The translations under genes and the position numbers were made by a program. The notes beneath the pieces were generated by a model that worked only from the letters and a program-made list of their open reading frames with translations, was not told the DNA's origin and did no database searches. Shown here one piece after another: positions 36,082-44,822 of a DNA stretch of 64,000 nt (the stretch's first letter is position 1; each line of letters starts with the position of its first letter). This stretch comes from Lacrimispora sp. 210928-DFI.3.58 (lineage in GTDB: Bacteria; Bacillota; Clostridia; Lachnospirales; Lachnospiraceae). The stretch is from the NCBI RefSeq assembly GCF_020554865.1, contig NZ_JAJCIC010000007.1:1-64000 (forward strand), given 5' to 3'.

Positions 36082-37772
36082 AGCGGGAGAAATATTTCAG
36101 AGATGAGCTCCAGCGGCTGTTCTTTGGCTATGCCGTGGTGCCTGCTGTGCTGTTTACCCTTGTCTGCGGCATCCTTTTTATGGCAGCCCTGATCCATGGC
36201 AGAAAGAGCAGCAATCTGGAGCAGAACCGCTATGTGGCAGGAAAGCTGGAGCAGGTGATCTCCGGCTATGAGGAGGCCCTTAAAGAGCTCTCGCGCATCC
36301 CCGGTCTGGCAGCGGGACCTGTGGATGAGGAAAAGCGGGCCCAGGTGTTTGAGTGTGTTTACCGGGCAGCGGGACGGATGGGCTATGAAGCGGATTTTTA
36401 TATCCTGGATAAGGAAAGGGAGCTGTATCTGACAAACAGCCGGATCCTTCCGGATTACCTGGATATCAAAGACGATATTTCCTGGGGAATCTTCCAGTCC
36501 ATGGAAAGCCATCCGGGAGAGACAGCCGTGCGCCTTATGAACGGCTGGAAAAATCAGGAGGGCAGTATTGTGCTGGGAAGAAGCCTTGTGTCTGACCGGG
36601 GACAGGAGGGGTATGTTCTCTTTTCCATTGGAAGCGGCCGGTTCCTAAACGCAATGGACCAGCAGGATGCCCAAACCATTATTGTGGACCGCTTTGGGTG
36701 GGTATTCTTTAACAGCAGCTACATTTTCCTGACAGACAGCAATCAGATACGCCCTGTGTTAAAACAGGCGGGAAGCTATCTGACATATGACGGGAAGATG
36801 TACCTGGCGGACAGGCAGGCGGTCTGCGGGGGGATGTTTGAGGTATACTCGGTATCAGATATCCAGAATATCGTAGTATCCCTGACCATCTGCAGCGCCC
36901 TGGTGGTGACGGCCCTGGCTCTCATGACCGTGTGGGTATTTGTGAGCTCCAGGGTAGTGACAGAGAAGAAGACGGCGGATCTGTACCGCATACTGGAGGT
37001 CATGGGGCAGGTCAGGGAAGGCCAGCTGGACAGCGTGATCCATATTGACAGCGACAATGAATTTAAGATCATTGCGGAGGCCTGGAATGAGACCATAGAC
37101 AGCTTAAAGAGACAGATGGAGAACAACAGGAGGATGACAGAGCTGGTGGCTATCTCTCAGAATAAGCAGCTGGAATCCCAGTTTAACCCCCATTTCCTCT
37201 ACAATACCCTGGAGAACATCCGATACATGTGTAAGCTGGAGCCGGCTACAGCAGAACGCATGGTGTACAGCCTGTCAAACCTGCTGCGTTACAGTCTGGA
37301 TGGCAGCAAGGACCAGGTGCCTCTGCGGGAAGACCTGGAGCACCTGAAAAACTACCTTACCATACTGGAAAGGCGCTTTGGAAGCCGGTTTGAATACCGG
37401 ATCGATGTGGAGGAGGAGGCTCTTGACTGCCGCATCCCGAAGCTGGTGCTGCAGCCTATGATCGAAAATGCGGTCAAGTACGGTTTTGGAAACCAGCTGA
37501 ATTTAAAGACAGAGCTGAAAGCCTATATCCATGAAGGAACGCTTACGATGATATGCAGGGATGACGGCGTGGGAATGTCTCAGACAGTGTTGAGTGAGAT
37601 CACCAATCTGCTGGAGCAGAAGGAGAATACCAGCAGGCACTCCGGCCTTTACAATATCCACAGAAGGATCACGCTTTTGTATGGCAGGCCTTATGGGGTG
37701 GAGGTACGGAGTATGGAGGGACACGGCACAACGCTGGTGGTGACAGTTCCTGTGAGAAGGGCAGGAGCTTGA
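36078..37772 (+). CDS. YesM/LytS-type sensor histidine kinase
   Basis: 564 residues from the ATG at 36078. A membrane helix at about 17-40, an extracytoplasmic sensor of about 230 residues, a second helix at about 273-297 and a HAMP-like segment lead to a His_kinase domain whose phospho-acceptor H372 lies in QFNPHFLYNTLEN. A HATPase_c domain follows (IENAVKYGFG N-box, DDGVGMS G-box). It should phosphorylate the AraC-type regulator encoded 97 nt downstream. The input is probably delivered by the coupled binding lipoprotein. Confidence 0.92.
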   Translation: MKREKYFRDELQRLFFGYAVVPAVLFTLVCGILFMAALIHGRKSSNLEQNRYVAGKLEQVISGYEEALKELSRIPGLAAGPVDEEKRAQVFECVYRAAGRMGYEADFYILDKERELYLTNSRILPDYLDIKDDISWGIFQSMESHPGETAVRLMNGWKNQEGSIVLGRSLVSDRGQEGYVLFSIGSGRFLNAMDQQDAQTIIVDRFGWVFFNSSYIFLTDSNQIRPVLKQAGSYLTYDGKMYLADRQAVCGGMFEVYSVSDIQNIVVSLTICSALVVTALALMTVWVFVSSRVVTEKKTADLYRILEVMGQVREGQLDSVIHIDSDNEFKIIAEAWNETIDSLKRQMENNRRMTELVAISQNKQLESQFNPHFLYNTLENIRYMCKLEPATAERMVYSLSNLLRYSLDGSKDQVPLREDLEHLKNYLTILERRFGSRFEYRIDVEEEALDCRIPKLVLQPMIENAVKYGFGNQLNLKTELKAYIHEGTLTMICRDDGVGMSQTVLSEITNLLEQKENTSRHSGLYNIHRRITLLYGRPYGVEVRSMEGHGTTLVVTVPVRRAGA

Positions 37773-37869
37773 GCGGGCCATATTTCCAGAGCAGTCTTTG
37801 GTATCAGGCTGCGGACCGCAGGGAAAAGGGGCTGGCCGGATCAGGCATTATTGACAGAAAGGAGAAAAC

Positions 37870-38646
37870 ATGCTGCGGGTTTTGATTGCAGAAGATGAAG
37901 ATATGATAAGAAAAGGCCTTGTGTATACCACGGACTGGCTTTCCATGGACTGTGTGGTGGTGGCAGAGGCAGCCAACGGCAGGGAGGGACTGGAAAAAAT
38001 CGTGGAATACAAGCCGGATGTGGTGATCGCAGATATCTGCATGCCCTTTATGGATGGCATTGAGATGATAAAAAAGGCCTCAGAGCAGGTGCGGTTTCGG
38101 AGCATTCTCCTGACAAGCTATGCAGACTTTGAGTATGCCAGAAGAGCTATTGAAGCCAGGGTCAGCGAATACCTGTTAAAGCCGGTGGATGAGGAAGCTC
38201 TGGGGGAGATCATGAAAAAGCTGGGAGAGGAGATCGCGAGCACCCGCCAGGTAGAGCATGCCCTGGAGCAGGCAGAGCTGGAGGGCGGCAATCTGAACCT
38301 GGAATATTATATGCAGCTTGACCTTTCAGAAAACCGGTATGTGTCCCGGACCATTGAGGCCATCCGGGAACGCTACGCAGAGAAGATCAGCATTGAGGGG
38401 ATCAGTGAGGAGCTGGGAGTCAGCGCCAGCTATTTAAGCCGCAAGTTCAAGGAGATCACAGGCCAGACTTTTTTGGATTTTCTGAATAAATACAGGGTGC
38501 AGCAGGCCATTGTCCTGTTAAATACCAGGCAGTACCGGATCAGCGAGATATCAGAGGAAGTGGGATTTACCGATTATAAGCATTTCTGCTCTGTGTTTAA
38601 GAAATATACGTTAAAATCGCCTACAAAATTTATAAAGGGGGTATAG
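37870..38646 (+). CDS. YesN-type response regulator (REC + AraC HTH)
   Basis: 258 residues. The receiver domain (1-120) has D55 as phosphorylation site in VVIADICMPFMDG, with K near 105 in YLLKPVD. The C-terminal AraC/XylS double helix-turn-helix (about 155-255) includes ISEELGVSASYLSRKFKEITG and YRISEISEEVGFTDYKHFCSVFKKY. It most likely activates the upstream ABC importer. AAAGGAG precedes the ATG. A terminator overlaps its stop codon. Confidence 0.93.
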   Translation: MLRVLIAEDEDMIRKGLVYTTDWLSMDCVVVAEAANGREGLEKIVEYKPDVVIADICMPFMDGIEMIKKASEQVRFRSILLTSYADFEYARRAIEARVSEYLLKPVDEEALGEIMKKLGEEIASTRQVEHALEQAELEGGNLNLEYYMQLDLSENRYVSRTIEAIRERYAEKISIEGISEELGVSASYLSRKFKEITGQTFLDFLNKYRVQQAIVLLNTRQYRISEISEEVGFTDYKHFCSVFKKYTLKSPTKFIKGV

Positions 38647-38658
38647 CCCCCCTTTTTT
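38637..38658 (+). terminator. terminator overlapping the response-regulator stop
   Basis: GGGGG (38637-38641) and CCCCC (38647-38651) around TATAG, with a following T6 run. The TAG stop codon is the loop itself. Confidence 0.75.
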
Positions 38659-38671
38659 CAGATTCTTTTTC

Positions 38672-39424
38672 CTATTCAAATACTGCCCATACCCGTGCAG
38701 GAAGCCCGGTAGCACCTTCGATCCTGGGGAAGGATACGATGACAACGGCTCCGGCAGCAGGAACCTGGTCCAGATTGCACATGACTTCAACCTGTATTTT
38801 GTTCATGCTGAGCACATAGCGCTCGCAGGCCAGATCTCCGGCCTCTGCTGCCAGGGCCGAGGCGTCTGTATCCATGGTCTCATGACCGTTGGCTGCGGCA
38901 TTTCTCACCTCGTAAATGTACTTTAATGCTTCCATGGACCAGCCTGGGAAATTCTCACCGCCATTTTCGTCCAGCCCGGAGATCGCGTCCATGTCAGGCC
39001 AATGCCTGCTCCAGCCGGTGTAAAGGGCTACAAAGGCACCTTCAGGAATCTCGCCGTAGGCGGCCTCATATGCCTTGATGTCCTCTACGGTCACCGCATA
39101 GTGCACATCCTGCTTTACCTTCCCGGTCACATCAATGACACAGAGGGGGAAGGTCATGTCCTTCACACCGTATTTCTCGGAAAGGTCTCCGCCCTTGATG
39201 AAATGGCCCGGAAAATCAATGTGTGTTCCAAACTGTCCCGGAAATTTGAAGGTCTGTATCAGGCAGTCCAGCATTTCATTGCCCCAGTCGAATACGGTCT
39301 TTGACAGCTCCAAAGAACCCTCCGGGATACCAGCCCAGTAGGGGCTTTCGTTGTTTAATGAGTGAGACAGCTCCACCCATTTGTATTCCTTTGCTTTCTT
39401 TAAATCTTCCCATAATTTGTACAT
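38672..39424 (-). CDS. cyclase-family metal hydrolase (kynurenine formamidase-like)
   Basis: 250 residues of the cyclase/KynB family. The metal-binding motif H-x3-D-x3-H appears as GTHIDFPGHF (about 66-75), and a late histidine/glutamate pair (NGHETMDTDA) supports the site. These Mn/Zn enzymes open amide or lactam rings, for example N-formylkynurenine or isatin; the substrate here is unknown. AAGGAGG precedes the ATG. It follows the XRE-type regulator gene by 24 nt on the same strand. Confidence 0.85.
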   Translation of the reverse strand: MYKLWEDLKKAKEYKWVELSHSLNNESPYWAGIPEGSLELSKTVFDWGNEMLDCLIQTFKFPGQFGTHIDFPGHFIKGGDLSEKYGVKDMTFPLCVIDVTGKVKQDVHYAVTVEDIKAYEAAYGEIPEGAFVALYTGWSRHWPDMDAISGLDENGGENFPGWSMEALKYIYEVRNAAANGHETMDTDASALAAEAGDLACERYVLSMNKIQVEVMCNLDQVPAAGAVVIVSFPRIEGATGLPARVWAVFE

Positions 39425-39448
39425 AAACGCGGCCTCCTTTTTTAAAGA

Positions 39449-39889
39449 TTATTTATTTTTCTTTCCTTCTTTCCCCTTCTTCTCGCCCTTGGAAGCCTTT
39501 TTTTCTCCCTTTTTTGATTTCGCGGCCTTTTTGGGCTTGTCATTTTTAGAGGAGTCGGCTTTTTTCTGTTTTGGTGCAGGGGCTTTTTCGGCTGGCACAG
39601 GTGCAATGGGCTCTTTTGGAGCTTCCGGAGCTTTTTGCGTCTCTGGTTCGGGTGCTTTGGACGCTGGAGACTCCGCAGAGCCTGCGGGATGGTCAGGTAC
39701 ATATTCGATGATATCGTTGATCCCGCATTCTAGCAGGCTGCACAGTGTGTCGAGAGTGTGGGTGGAGACATGCATGTTTTTCTTCAGGCGTCCAATCTGG
39801 CCTGCGCTGAAATTGTGCATCTTGATGAGCCTGTACTGGGTCATGCCTTTGGCAGCCATTGTTTCCCACAGACGGTCGTATCGGATCAT
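39449..39889 (-). CDS. XRE-type regulator with lysine-rich tail
   Basis: 146 residues from the ATG at 39889 (AGGAGG upstream); an in-frame extension to 40069 is rejected since it runs through the repeat. Residues 1-65 form a Cro/C1-like HTH (WETMAAKGMTQYRLIKMHNFSAGQIGRLKKN). The remaining 80 residues are Pro/Ala/Glu then a very basic Lys/Ala/Gly/Ser tail ending KEGKKNK, like histone H1-type tails that bind DNA non-specifically. It probably regulates itself and the cyclase gene behind it. Confidence 0.8.
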   Translation of the reverse strand: MIRYDRLWETMAAKGMTQYRLIKMHNFSAGQIGRLKKNMHVSTHTLDTLCSLLECGINDIIEYVPDHPAGSAESPASKAPEPETQKAPEAPKEPIAPVPAEKAPAPKQKKADSSKNDKPKKAAKSKKGEKKASKGEKKGKEGKKNK

Positions 39890-39918
39890 AGTATGTTCCT
39901 CCTTTTTGGCAGTCTTTA

Positions 39919-40029
39919 CGAAAAAAATCCTCCGCCGGACAGGCGGCATGTATTCAGATATACCACATGCGTCCGCCGGACCTTCGCAGCGCATCGGTGC
40001 GTCCGCTGCCGGCACATGCAGCTTTGTTA
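39919..40029 (+). repeat. diverged copy of the 110-nt hairpin repeat
   Basis: It aligns along its whole length with 15325-15434. It shares CCGCCG..CAGGCGGCA, TTCAG.TAT.CCA.ATGCG.CCGCCGG and CGCTGCCGG..CATGCAG.TTT. The first hairpin is kept (CCGCC/GGCGG), while the wide inverted repeat is imperfect. It lies between the XRE regulator and rubrerythrin genes. Confidence 0.65.
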
Positions 40030-40205
40030 TCAGTAATTGGATTATATCATGTGTATAGGGGAAATACAAGAAATAGTTGGAAAAGTTGGAAAAAAGGAAT
40101 AAAATTTCGGGAATTTACACATAGTATAAGCTGTATCGGATCGATATCAGGAGGAGGCCTGTGCAGGCAGCGCCTGAATGTTTAAAATGGAAGGAGAAAT
40201 CACAT

Positions 40206-40808
40206 ATGCCAGATTTGAAAGCAAGTGAAACAGCCAAAAACCTTATGCGGGCCTTTGCAGGGGAATGTCAGGCCAGAGCGCGCTATACCTTCGCAGCAGA
40301 GCTCGCAAAAGCCCAGAAAATGCCTATGGTGGAGGCAGTGCTCCAATATACGGCCAATCAGGAGAAGGAGCATGCGGAAATTTTTTACAAGTATTTGGAG
40401 CCTCTTGACAAGGAGACGATCGTGATAGACGGCGGCTATCCGGTGGATGCAGAGCAGAATACCCTGGCCCAGCTCAGGGCTGCTGCCCACAATGAGTATG
40501 AGGAGCATGATGTGGTGTACAGATCCTTCGGGGAAATTGCTGAAAAGGAAGGATTTTCCCAGATTGCAGCCAGCTTCCGCATGATCGCTGAGATCGAGAA
40601 GACACATGGGGACCGCTTCCAGTACCTGGCAGATCTGCTGTCCCAGGGGGATCTGTTTAAGGGAAGTAAGAAGACCGCATGGGTATGTACCAACTGCGGT
40701 TATATCTGCGAGCGGGAGGAGGCACCCCAGGAATGCCCGGTGTGCCATCATGAACAGGGATATTTTGCCAGAAAGGAGCTGGCTCCCTGGTTTTTGCAGG
40801 AGCAGTAA
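40206..40808 (+). CDS. rubrerythrin
   Basis: 200 residues from the ATG at 40206 (AAGGAG upstream; in-frame extension to 40161 rejected). An N-terminal ferritin-like four-helix domain (about 5-150) has the diiron ligands in AGECQARARY, NQEKEHAEIF, HNEYEEHD and EIEKTHGDRF. A C-terminal rubredoxin-like Fe(Cys)4 centre follows: CTNCGY and CPVCHHEQGYF. It reduces hydrogen peroxide in anaerobes with electrons from NADH via rubredoxin-type carriers. Single gene. Confidence 0.95.
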   Translation: MPDLKASETAKNLMRAFAGECQARARYTFAAELAKAQKMPMVEAVLQYTANQEKEHAEIFYKYLEPLDKETIVIDGGYPVDAEQNTLAQLRAAAHNEYEEHDVVYRSFGEIAEKEGFSQIAASFRMIAEIEKTHGDRFQYLADLLSQGDLFKGSKKTAWVCTNCGYICEREEAPQECPVCHHEQGYFARKELAPWFLQEQ

Positions 40809-40938
40809 CGGAGCTGGTTTTGCGGGGGCGGGGCAGAGAGCCGCTCCCTTCCTCCGCCGCAGGCAGAATTGGTTTTACAAAGACTGGGAAGTATGTTACA
40901 ATGTCGCAAGAAGTGAAAGGTACAGAGGAGAATAAAAA

Positions 40939-41610
40939 ATGGGAAAGAAGATAAAGGCAGTGATATTCGACCAGGACGGCCTTATGTTTGACACAGAACG
41001 CCTTTCCGTGAAGGCATGGGATGCGGCTCTTGCACCCTATGGCATCAAGCTGGGAGAGGACTTTTTCAGGGATCTGAGAGGGGCCAGGCCGGAAAAGGGT
41101 GCAGCGGCTTTCCGGGAGCGCTTTGGGGACAGCATTGATTATGACAGCATACGGAAGGTGAAACGCGGGTTTTCCTACCAGTGGGTGGCAGAAAAGGGCG
41201 TTCCGGTAAAGAAGGGCTTAAAGGAGCTTCTTTCCTATTTAAAAGAAAATGGTGCAAAGCTTGCAATTGCCACGGCCAGCAGCAAGGAGTGGACCCAGGG
41301 AAATGTAAAGGGAGCAGGGGTTGACAGCTATTTTGATGAGTTTATCTACGGAGATATGGTGGAGGAGGCCAAGCCTGATCCGGCGATCTTTCTTCTGGCA
41401 GCAAAGAGACTGGGGGTAGAGCCAGGGGAGTGCATGGTGCTGGAAGACAGCTTCAACGGCATCCGTGCAGCGGCAGCAGGGGGATTTTATCCGGTAATGG
41501 TGCCTGACCTGACCCTTCCCACGCCGGAGATCAAGGCCCTTCTTGCAGCGGAGTGTGAAAGCCTGCTGGAGGTCATCGGCCTGTTTAAGAATGGAACCTT
41601 TGAATTGTAG
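40939..41610 (+). CDS. HAD-superfamily phosphatase (beta-PGM/GPH group)
   Basis: 223 residues. Motif I is FDQDGLMFD (nucleophile D11 and general acid D13), motif II is the threonine/serine in IATASSKEW, motif III is K in EEAKPDP, and motif IV is VLEDSFNGI. A cap of the beta-phosphoglucomutase type lies between motifs I and II. It probably hydrolyses or isomerises a phosphosugar. GAGGAG precedes the ATG. A TTTACA..TACAAT promoter lies near 40873-40902. Confidence 0.87.
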   Translation: MGKKIKAVIFDQDGLMFDTERLSVKAWDAALAPYGIKLGEDFFRDLRGARPEKGAAAFRERFGDSIDYDSIRKVKRGFSYQWVAEKGVPVKKGLKELLSYLKENGAKLAIATASSKEWTQGNVKGAGVDSYFDEFIYGDMVEEAKPDPAIFLLAAKRLGVEPGECMVLEDSFNGIRAAAAGGFYPVMVPDLTLPTPEIKALLAAECESLLEVIGLFKNGTFEL

Positions 41611-41653
41611 GGAAAAAAGGCCGCTTTCCGCGGCAGAAAAAATCGAGGTGGCT

Positions 41654-42547
41654 ATGTGGAGAGAAGCAGCAGCCGTAACCATTGGGGCAGGCTTACTCTG
41701 CCTGGCACGTTCTCAGTATGAGAGAGGTGCTTTGGCAGTAGAGACCGTAGAGATTGTGACGGATAAGGTGTTAAGGGATAGAACGCTTGTGTTTTTGTCG
41801 GACCTACATAATAAGGAATTTGGCAAGGGAAATGCAGAGCTTCTTCAAGCGATTGACAGTGTGAGGCCAGATGCTGTCCTTTCCGGCGGAGATATGATGA
41901 TAGCAAAGGGAAATGCGGATACACGTGTGCCTCTGTCACTATTTTCCAGCCTGTCATCCAGATATCCGATGTATTGCGGCAATGGAAATCATGAGAACCG
42001 CATGACGTGGGAGCGGGAGACCTACGGAAGACAGTATGAGGTCTATAAGAAGCAGCTGACAGACATGGGAGTGATATACTTAGAGGATGAGTCGGCACTG
42101 TTGGAATGTGATATACGCATAACGGCCCTGGATCTGGACGAATGCTTTTACAGGAAGGCTCTGCTCCAGAGGAAAGAGCCCATGGAGCAGGGGTATCTTG
42201 AGAAAAAGCTGGGGGCCGGGCCTTCTGGACAGGGGCCTATTGGAGAGCCCTTTCAGATCCTTCTCGCCCACTCTCCCCTTTATTTTAAGGAATACGCTGA
42301 CTGGGGAGCAGATCTGACCCTGTCAGGCCATTTCCACGGAGGCACCATACGGCTTCCATGGCTGGGAGGCGTCATGACGCCTCAGTACCAGTTTTTCCTT
42401 CCTGTCTGTGCAGGAACATTTTATATAGGAGAAAAGGCCATGGTGGTGAGCCGGGGCCTGGGCACCCATTCGATCAATATACGGCTGAACAACCGGCCGC
42501 AGCTGGTGGTTCTGAAGGTGAAGAGGAGAGCACTCGAAAAGGCGTGA
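41654..42547 (+). CDS. membrane-anchored metallophosphoesterase (YkuE/YaeI-like)
   Basis: 297 residues from the ATG at 41654 (GAGGTGG upstream), chosen over an earlier in-frame start that overlaps the HAD gene. A short hydrophobic N-terminus (AAAVTIGAGLLCLA) may anchor it. The calcineurin-like metal motifs are complete: SDLHNKEFG, GGDMM, GNHE, AHSP and SGHFHGG. Relatives cleave UDP-2,3-diacylglucosamine or lipid phosphates; the substrate here is unknown. scpA follows after 12 nt, so it may share that transcript. Confidence 0.88.
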   Translation: MWREAAAVTIGAGLLCLARSQYERGALAVETVEIVTDKVLRDRTLVFLSDLHNKEFGKGNAELLQAIDSVRPDAVLSGGDMMIAKGNADTRVPLSLFSSLSSRYPMYCGNGNHENRMTWERETYGRQYEVYKKQLTDMGVIYLEDESALLECDIRITALDLDECFYRKALLQRKEPMEQGYLEKKLGAGPSGQGPIGEPFQILLAHSPLYFKEYADWGADLTLSGHFHGGTIRLPWLGGVMTPQYQFFLPVCAGTFYIGEKAMVVSRGLGTHSINIRLNNRPQLVVLKVKRRALEKA

Positions 42548-42559
42548 ACAGGAGAAGCA

Positions 42560-43360
42560 ATGGAAACCATAACGTATAAGCTGGAGCATTTTGAAGGTCC
42601 TCTGGATCTTCTGCTCCATCTCATAGAGAAGAATAAGATCGATATATATGACATCCCGATTGTGGATATTACTGCTCAATATTTGGAGTATGTGCGGAAC
42701 ATGGAGAGGGAGGATCTGAATATTGTCAGCGAATTTCTGGTGATGGCAGCCACACTGCTGGACATCAAGGCGCGGATGCTCCTTCCGAAGGAAGTGGACG
42801 AGGAGGGCGAGGAGATCGACCCCAGGGCAGAGCTGGTAGCAAGGCTGTTGGAATATAAGCGCTACAAGCTCATGGCGGATGAGCTGGCAGACCGGGAAAA
42901 GGATGCGCTGCGCCATTTTTACAAGCCATCCACCCTGCCTCCTGAGGTGGCGCGCTACCAGCCTCCAGTGGATCTGGATCAGCTTCTGGACGGCTTGACC
43001 CTGGCAAAGCTCCAGCGCATCTTTGAGCAGGTGATGAAGCGCAGGGAGGACAAGATCGATCCCATACGAAGCAGCTTTGGAACCATAAAACGGGAGCCTG
43101 TGAGCCTGGAGCAGAAGATCGGCTCTGTGATGGCCTTTGCAAGAAGGGAGAGAAAATTCAGCTTCCGCCAGCTCCTGGAGGGACAGAGGGACAAGCTGGA
43201 GGTGATCGTGACCTTTCTGGCAGTGCTGGAACTGATGAAGATCGGGAAGATATCCCTGAGTCAGGAGGAGATCTTCGGGGATATGGAGATAGAGACACTG
43301 GAGCCTGAAGGAGAAGAGGAAGAGCTGGATCTGGCAGGGCTGGATGATTTTGAAGGATAG
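42560..43360 (+). CDS. scpA: segregation and condensation protein A
   Basis: 266 residues. The N-terminal LEHFEGPLDLLLHLIEKNKIDIYDIPI is the kleisin SMC-binding part, ADELADREKD lies in the middle and the C-terminal winged helix ends ..ITVSQEEIFGD-like (KISLSQEEIFGDMEIE). ScpA bridges the SMC heads during chromosome segregation. CAGGAG precedes the ATG. It overlaps scpB by 17 nt if scpB starts at 43344. Confidence 0.95.
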   Translation: METITYKLEHFEGPLDLLLHLIEKNKIDIYDIPIVDITAQYLEYVRNMEREDLNIVSEFLVMAATLLDIKARMLLPKEVDEEGEEIDPRAELVARLLEYKRYKLMADELADREKDALRHFYKPSTLPPEVARYQPPVDLDQLLDGLTLAKLQRIFEQVMKRREDKIDPIRSSFGTIKREPVSLEQKIGSVMAFARRERKFSFRQLLEGQRDKLEVIVTFLAVLELMKIGKISLSQEEIFGDMEIETLEPEGEEEELDLAGLDDFEG

Positions 43361-44111
43361 GGTTGATGGGAATATGGGCAAAAATGAAGAAAAGGACGTC
43401 GGTGTCAGGGCAGAAGAGAGGGATACGGCAGGAAAGGCAGCAGCTGGGGAAGAGAAGCAGCAGGAGCCTGCCTTCCCGCCCACAGAAGATGAAAAGGAGC
43501 AGGAGGCGGTCATAGAGGCCGTGCTCTTTACTATGGGAAATTCTGTGGAGCTGGGACAGCTGGCGGCGGCGATCGGACAGAGTAAGGAGACTGCAAAAAA
43601 GGCAGTGGAACGGCTGATGAAACGCTATCAGAGCGGGAAGCGGGGCATGGAGATCACTCAGCTGGAGGACAGCTACCAGATGTGCACCAAAGCCGGATAC
43701 TATGAAAACCTGATACGTGTTGCGGCTTCTCCCAAAAAGCAGGTACTCACAGAGGTGGTTCTGGAGACCTTGTCCATCATTGCCTATAAGCAGCCGGTAA
43801 CGAAGATGGAGATCGAGAAGATACGCGGAGTGAAGTCCGACCACGCAGTCAACCGCCTGGTGGAATATAACCTGGTATATGAGGTGGGCCGCTTAGATGC
43901 GCCTGGCCGCCCGGCCTTATTTGCCACTACAGAGGAATTTTTGCGCCGCTTTGGCGTGGGCTCTGTTCAGGACCTGCCGGACATTAACCCGGAGCAGGAG
44001 GCAGAGATCAAGGCAGAGGTGGAGGAAGAGCTCCAGCTTAAGATGGAGGAGCTTTCCAAAGAGCAGTCCCAGGAGGAGCAGGGGCAATCAGGAGACAGGG
44101 GAATATACTAA
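43344..44111 (+). CDS. scpB: segregation and condensation protein B
   Basis: 255 residues from 43344; an ATG at 43374 is an equally possible start. After a charged, poorly conserved N-terminus (about 1-50), two winged-helix domains carry the ScpB core: EAVLFTMGNSVELGQLA, LTEVVLETLSIIAYKQPVTKMEIEKIRGV and GRLDAPGRPALFATTEEFL. It binds ScpA and completes the SMC-ScpAB condensin. An acidic Glu/Gln-rich tail ends the protein. Confidence 0.94.
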   Translation: MILKDRVDGNMGKNEEKDVGVRAEERDTAGKAAAGEEKQQEPAFPPTEDEKEQEAVIEAVLFTMGNSVELGQLAAAIGQSKETAKKAVERLMKRYQSGKRGMEITQLEDSYQMCTKAGYYENLIRVAASPKKQVLTEVVLETLSIIAYKQPVTKMEIEKIRGVKSDHAVNRLVEYNLVYEVGRLDAPGRPALFATTEEFLRRFGVGSVQDLPDINPEQEAEIKAEVEEELQLKMEELSKEQSQEEQGQSGDRGIY

Positions 44112-44135
44112 AAGAAAAAGAATCAAGATGATGAA

Positions 44136-44765
44136 ATGGTTCAAAGTCTTATTTTAGTATTTGCCCTCTGCATGGATACCTTCGTGGCAAGTATGGCCTA
44201 CGGAGCCCACCGTGTGGAGGTTTCCTGGGGCAAGGCCGTGCTGTTGAATGCCATCTGCAGCGGCTCCTTAGGTTTGGCACTGGGCCTGGGCACTGTTTTA
44301 GATGCTCTGGTGCCGGAAAACCTTGCCAGGGTGATCTGTACAGTGAGCCTGATCCTTTTGGGCCTTGTAAAATGTCTGGATTATGGAATAAAAGAAATGA
44401 TCAACAGGAGCTTAAGCTCTGTGCGCAGTCTTCGTTTTTCCCTCTCAGGCCTTCAGGTGATCATCCATATTTATGGTGATCCCATGGCTGCGGATGCAGA
44501 TAACTCAAAGTCATTGGGATGGCGGGAAACCATATTTCTGGCTCTGGCAATGTCCATTGACAGTCTGGGAGTGGGCACCATGGCAGCATTTCTGGATCTA
44601 TCCGGGATGTTCACGGTGGCCCTGGCTTTTGTACTCGGAATCGGTACGATGGAGGCAGGACTGTGGCTGGGGAAAAAGGCTGCCATGAGATGGAACTGTG
44701 ATCTGGGCTGGGTCAGCGGCGCGCTGCTGATAGCCCTGGGGGTTATGAAGGCCCTGGGAGGCTGA
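44136..44765 (+). CDS. ytaF: sporulation membrane protein YtaF (MntP-like)
   Basis: 209 residues with six membrane helices in two halves, each with an acidic signature: CMDTFVASMAYG (about 12-23) and AMSIDSLGVGTM (about 142-153). This is the MntP/YtaF fold; the YtaF branch is found in spore formers and is expressed in sporulation, while MntP exports Mn2+. It follows scpB by 24 nt, as in related Clostridia. The ribosome site is weak. Confidence 0.88.
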   Translation: MVQSLILVFALCMDTFVASMAYGAHRVEVSWGKAVLLNAICSGSLGLALGLGTVLDALVPENLARVICTVSLILLGLVKCLDYGIKEMINRSLSSVRSLRFSLSGLQVIIHIYGDPMAADADNSKSLGWRETIFLALAMSIDSLGVGTMAAFLDLSGMFTVALAFVLGIGTMEAGLWLGKKAAMRWNCDLGWVSGALLIALGVMKALGG

Positions 44766-44822
44766 CAGGAAGAAAACAATCGGAAAACAGCAGAAAATAC
44801 CGTACAGAGGAGAAATGAGAAA

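Noticed and set aside
39890..40069. 60-residue extension of the XRE-type regulator
   Set aside because: It would be encoded by the dispersed 110-nt repeat and lacks a ribosome site, whereas AGGAGG precedes the ATG at 39889.
42323..43513. 396-codon open frame on the minus strand
   Set aside because: It is antisense to the metallophosphoesterase and scpA genes; the openness comes from codon bias of the real genes.
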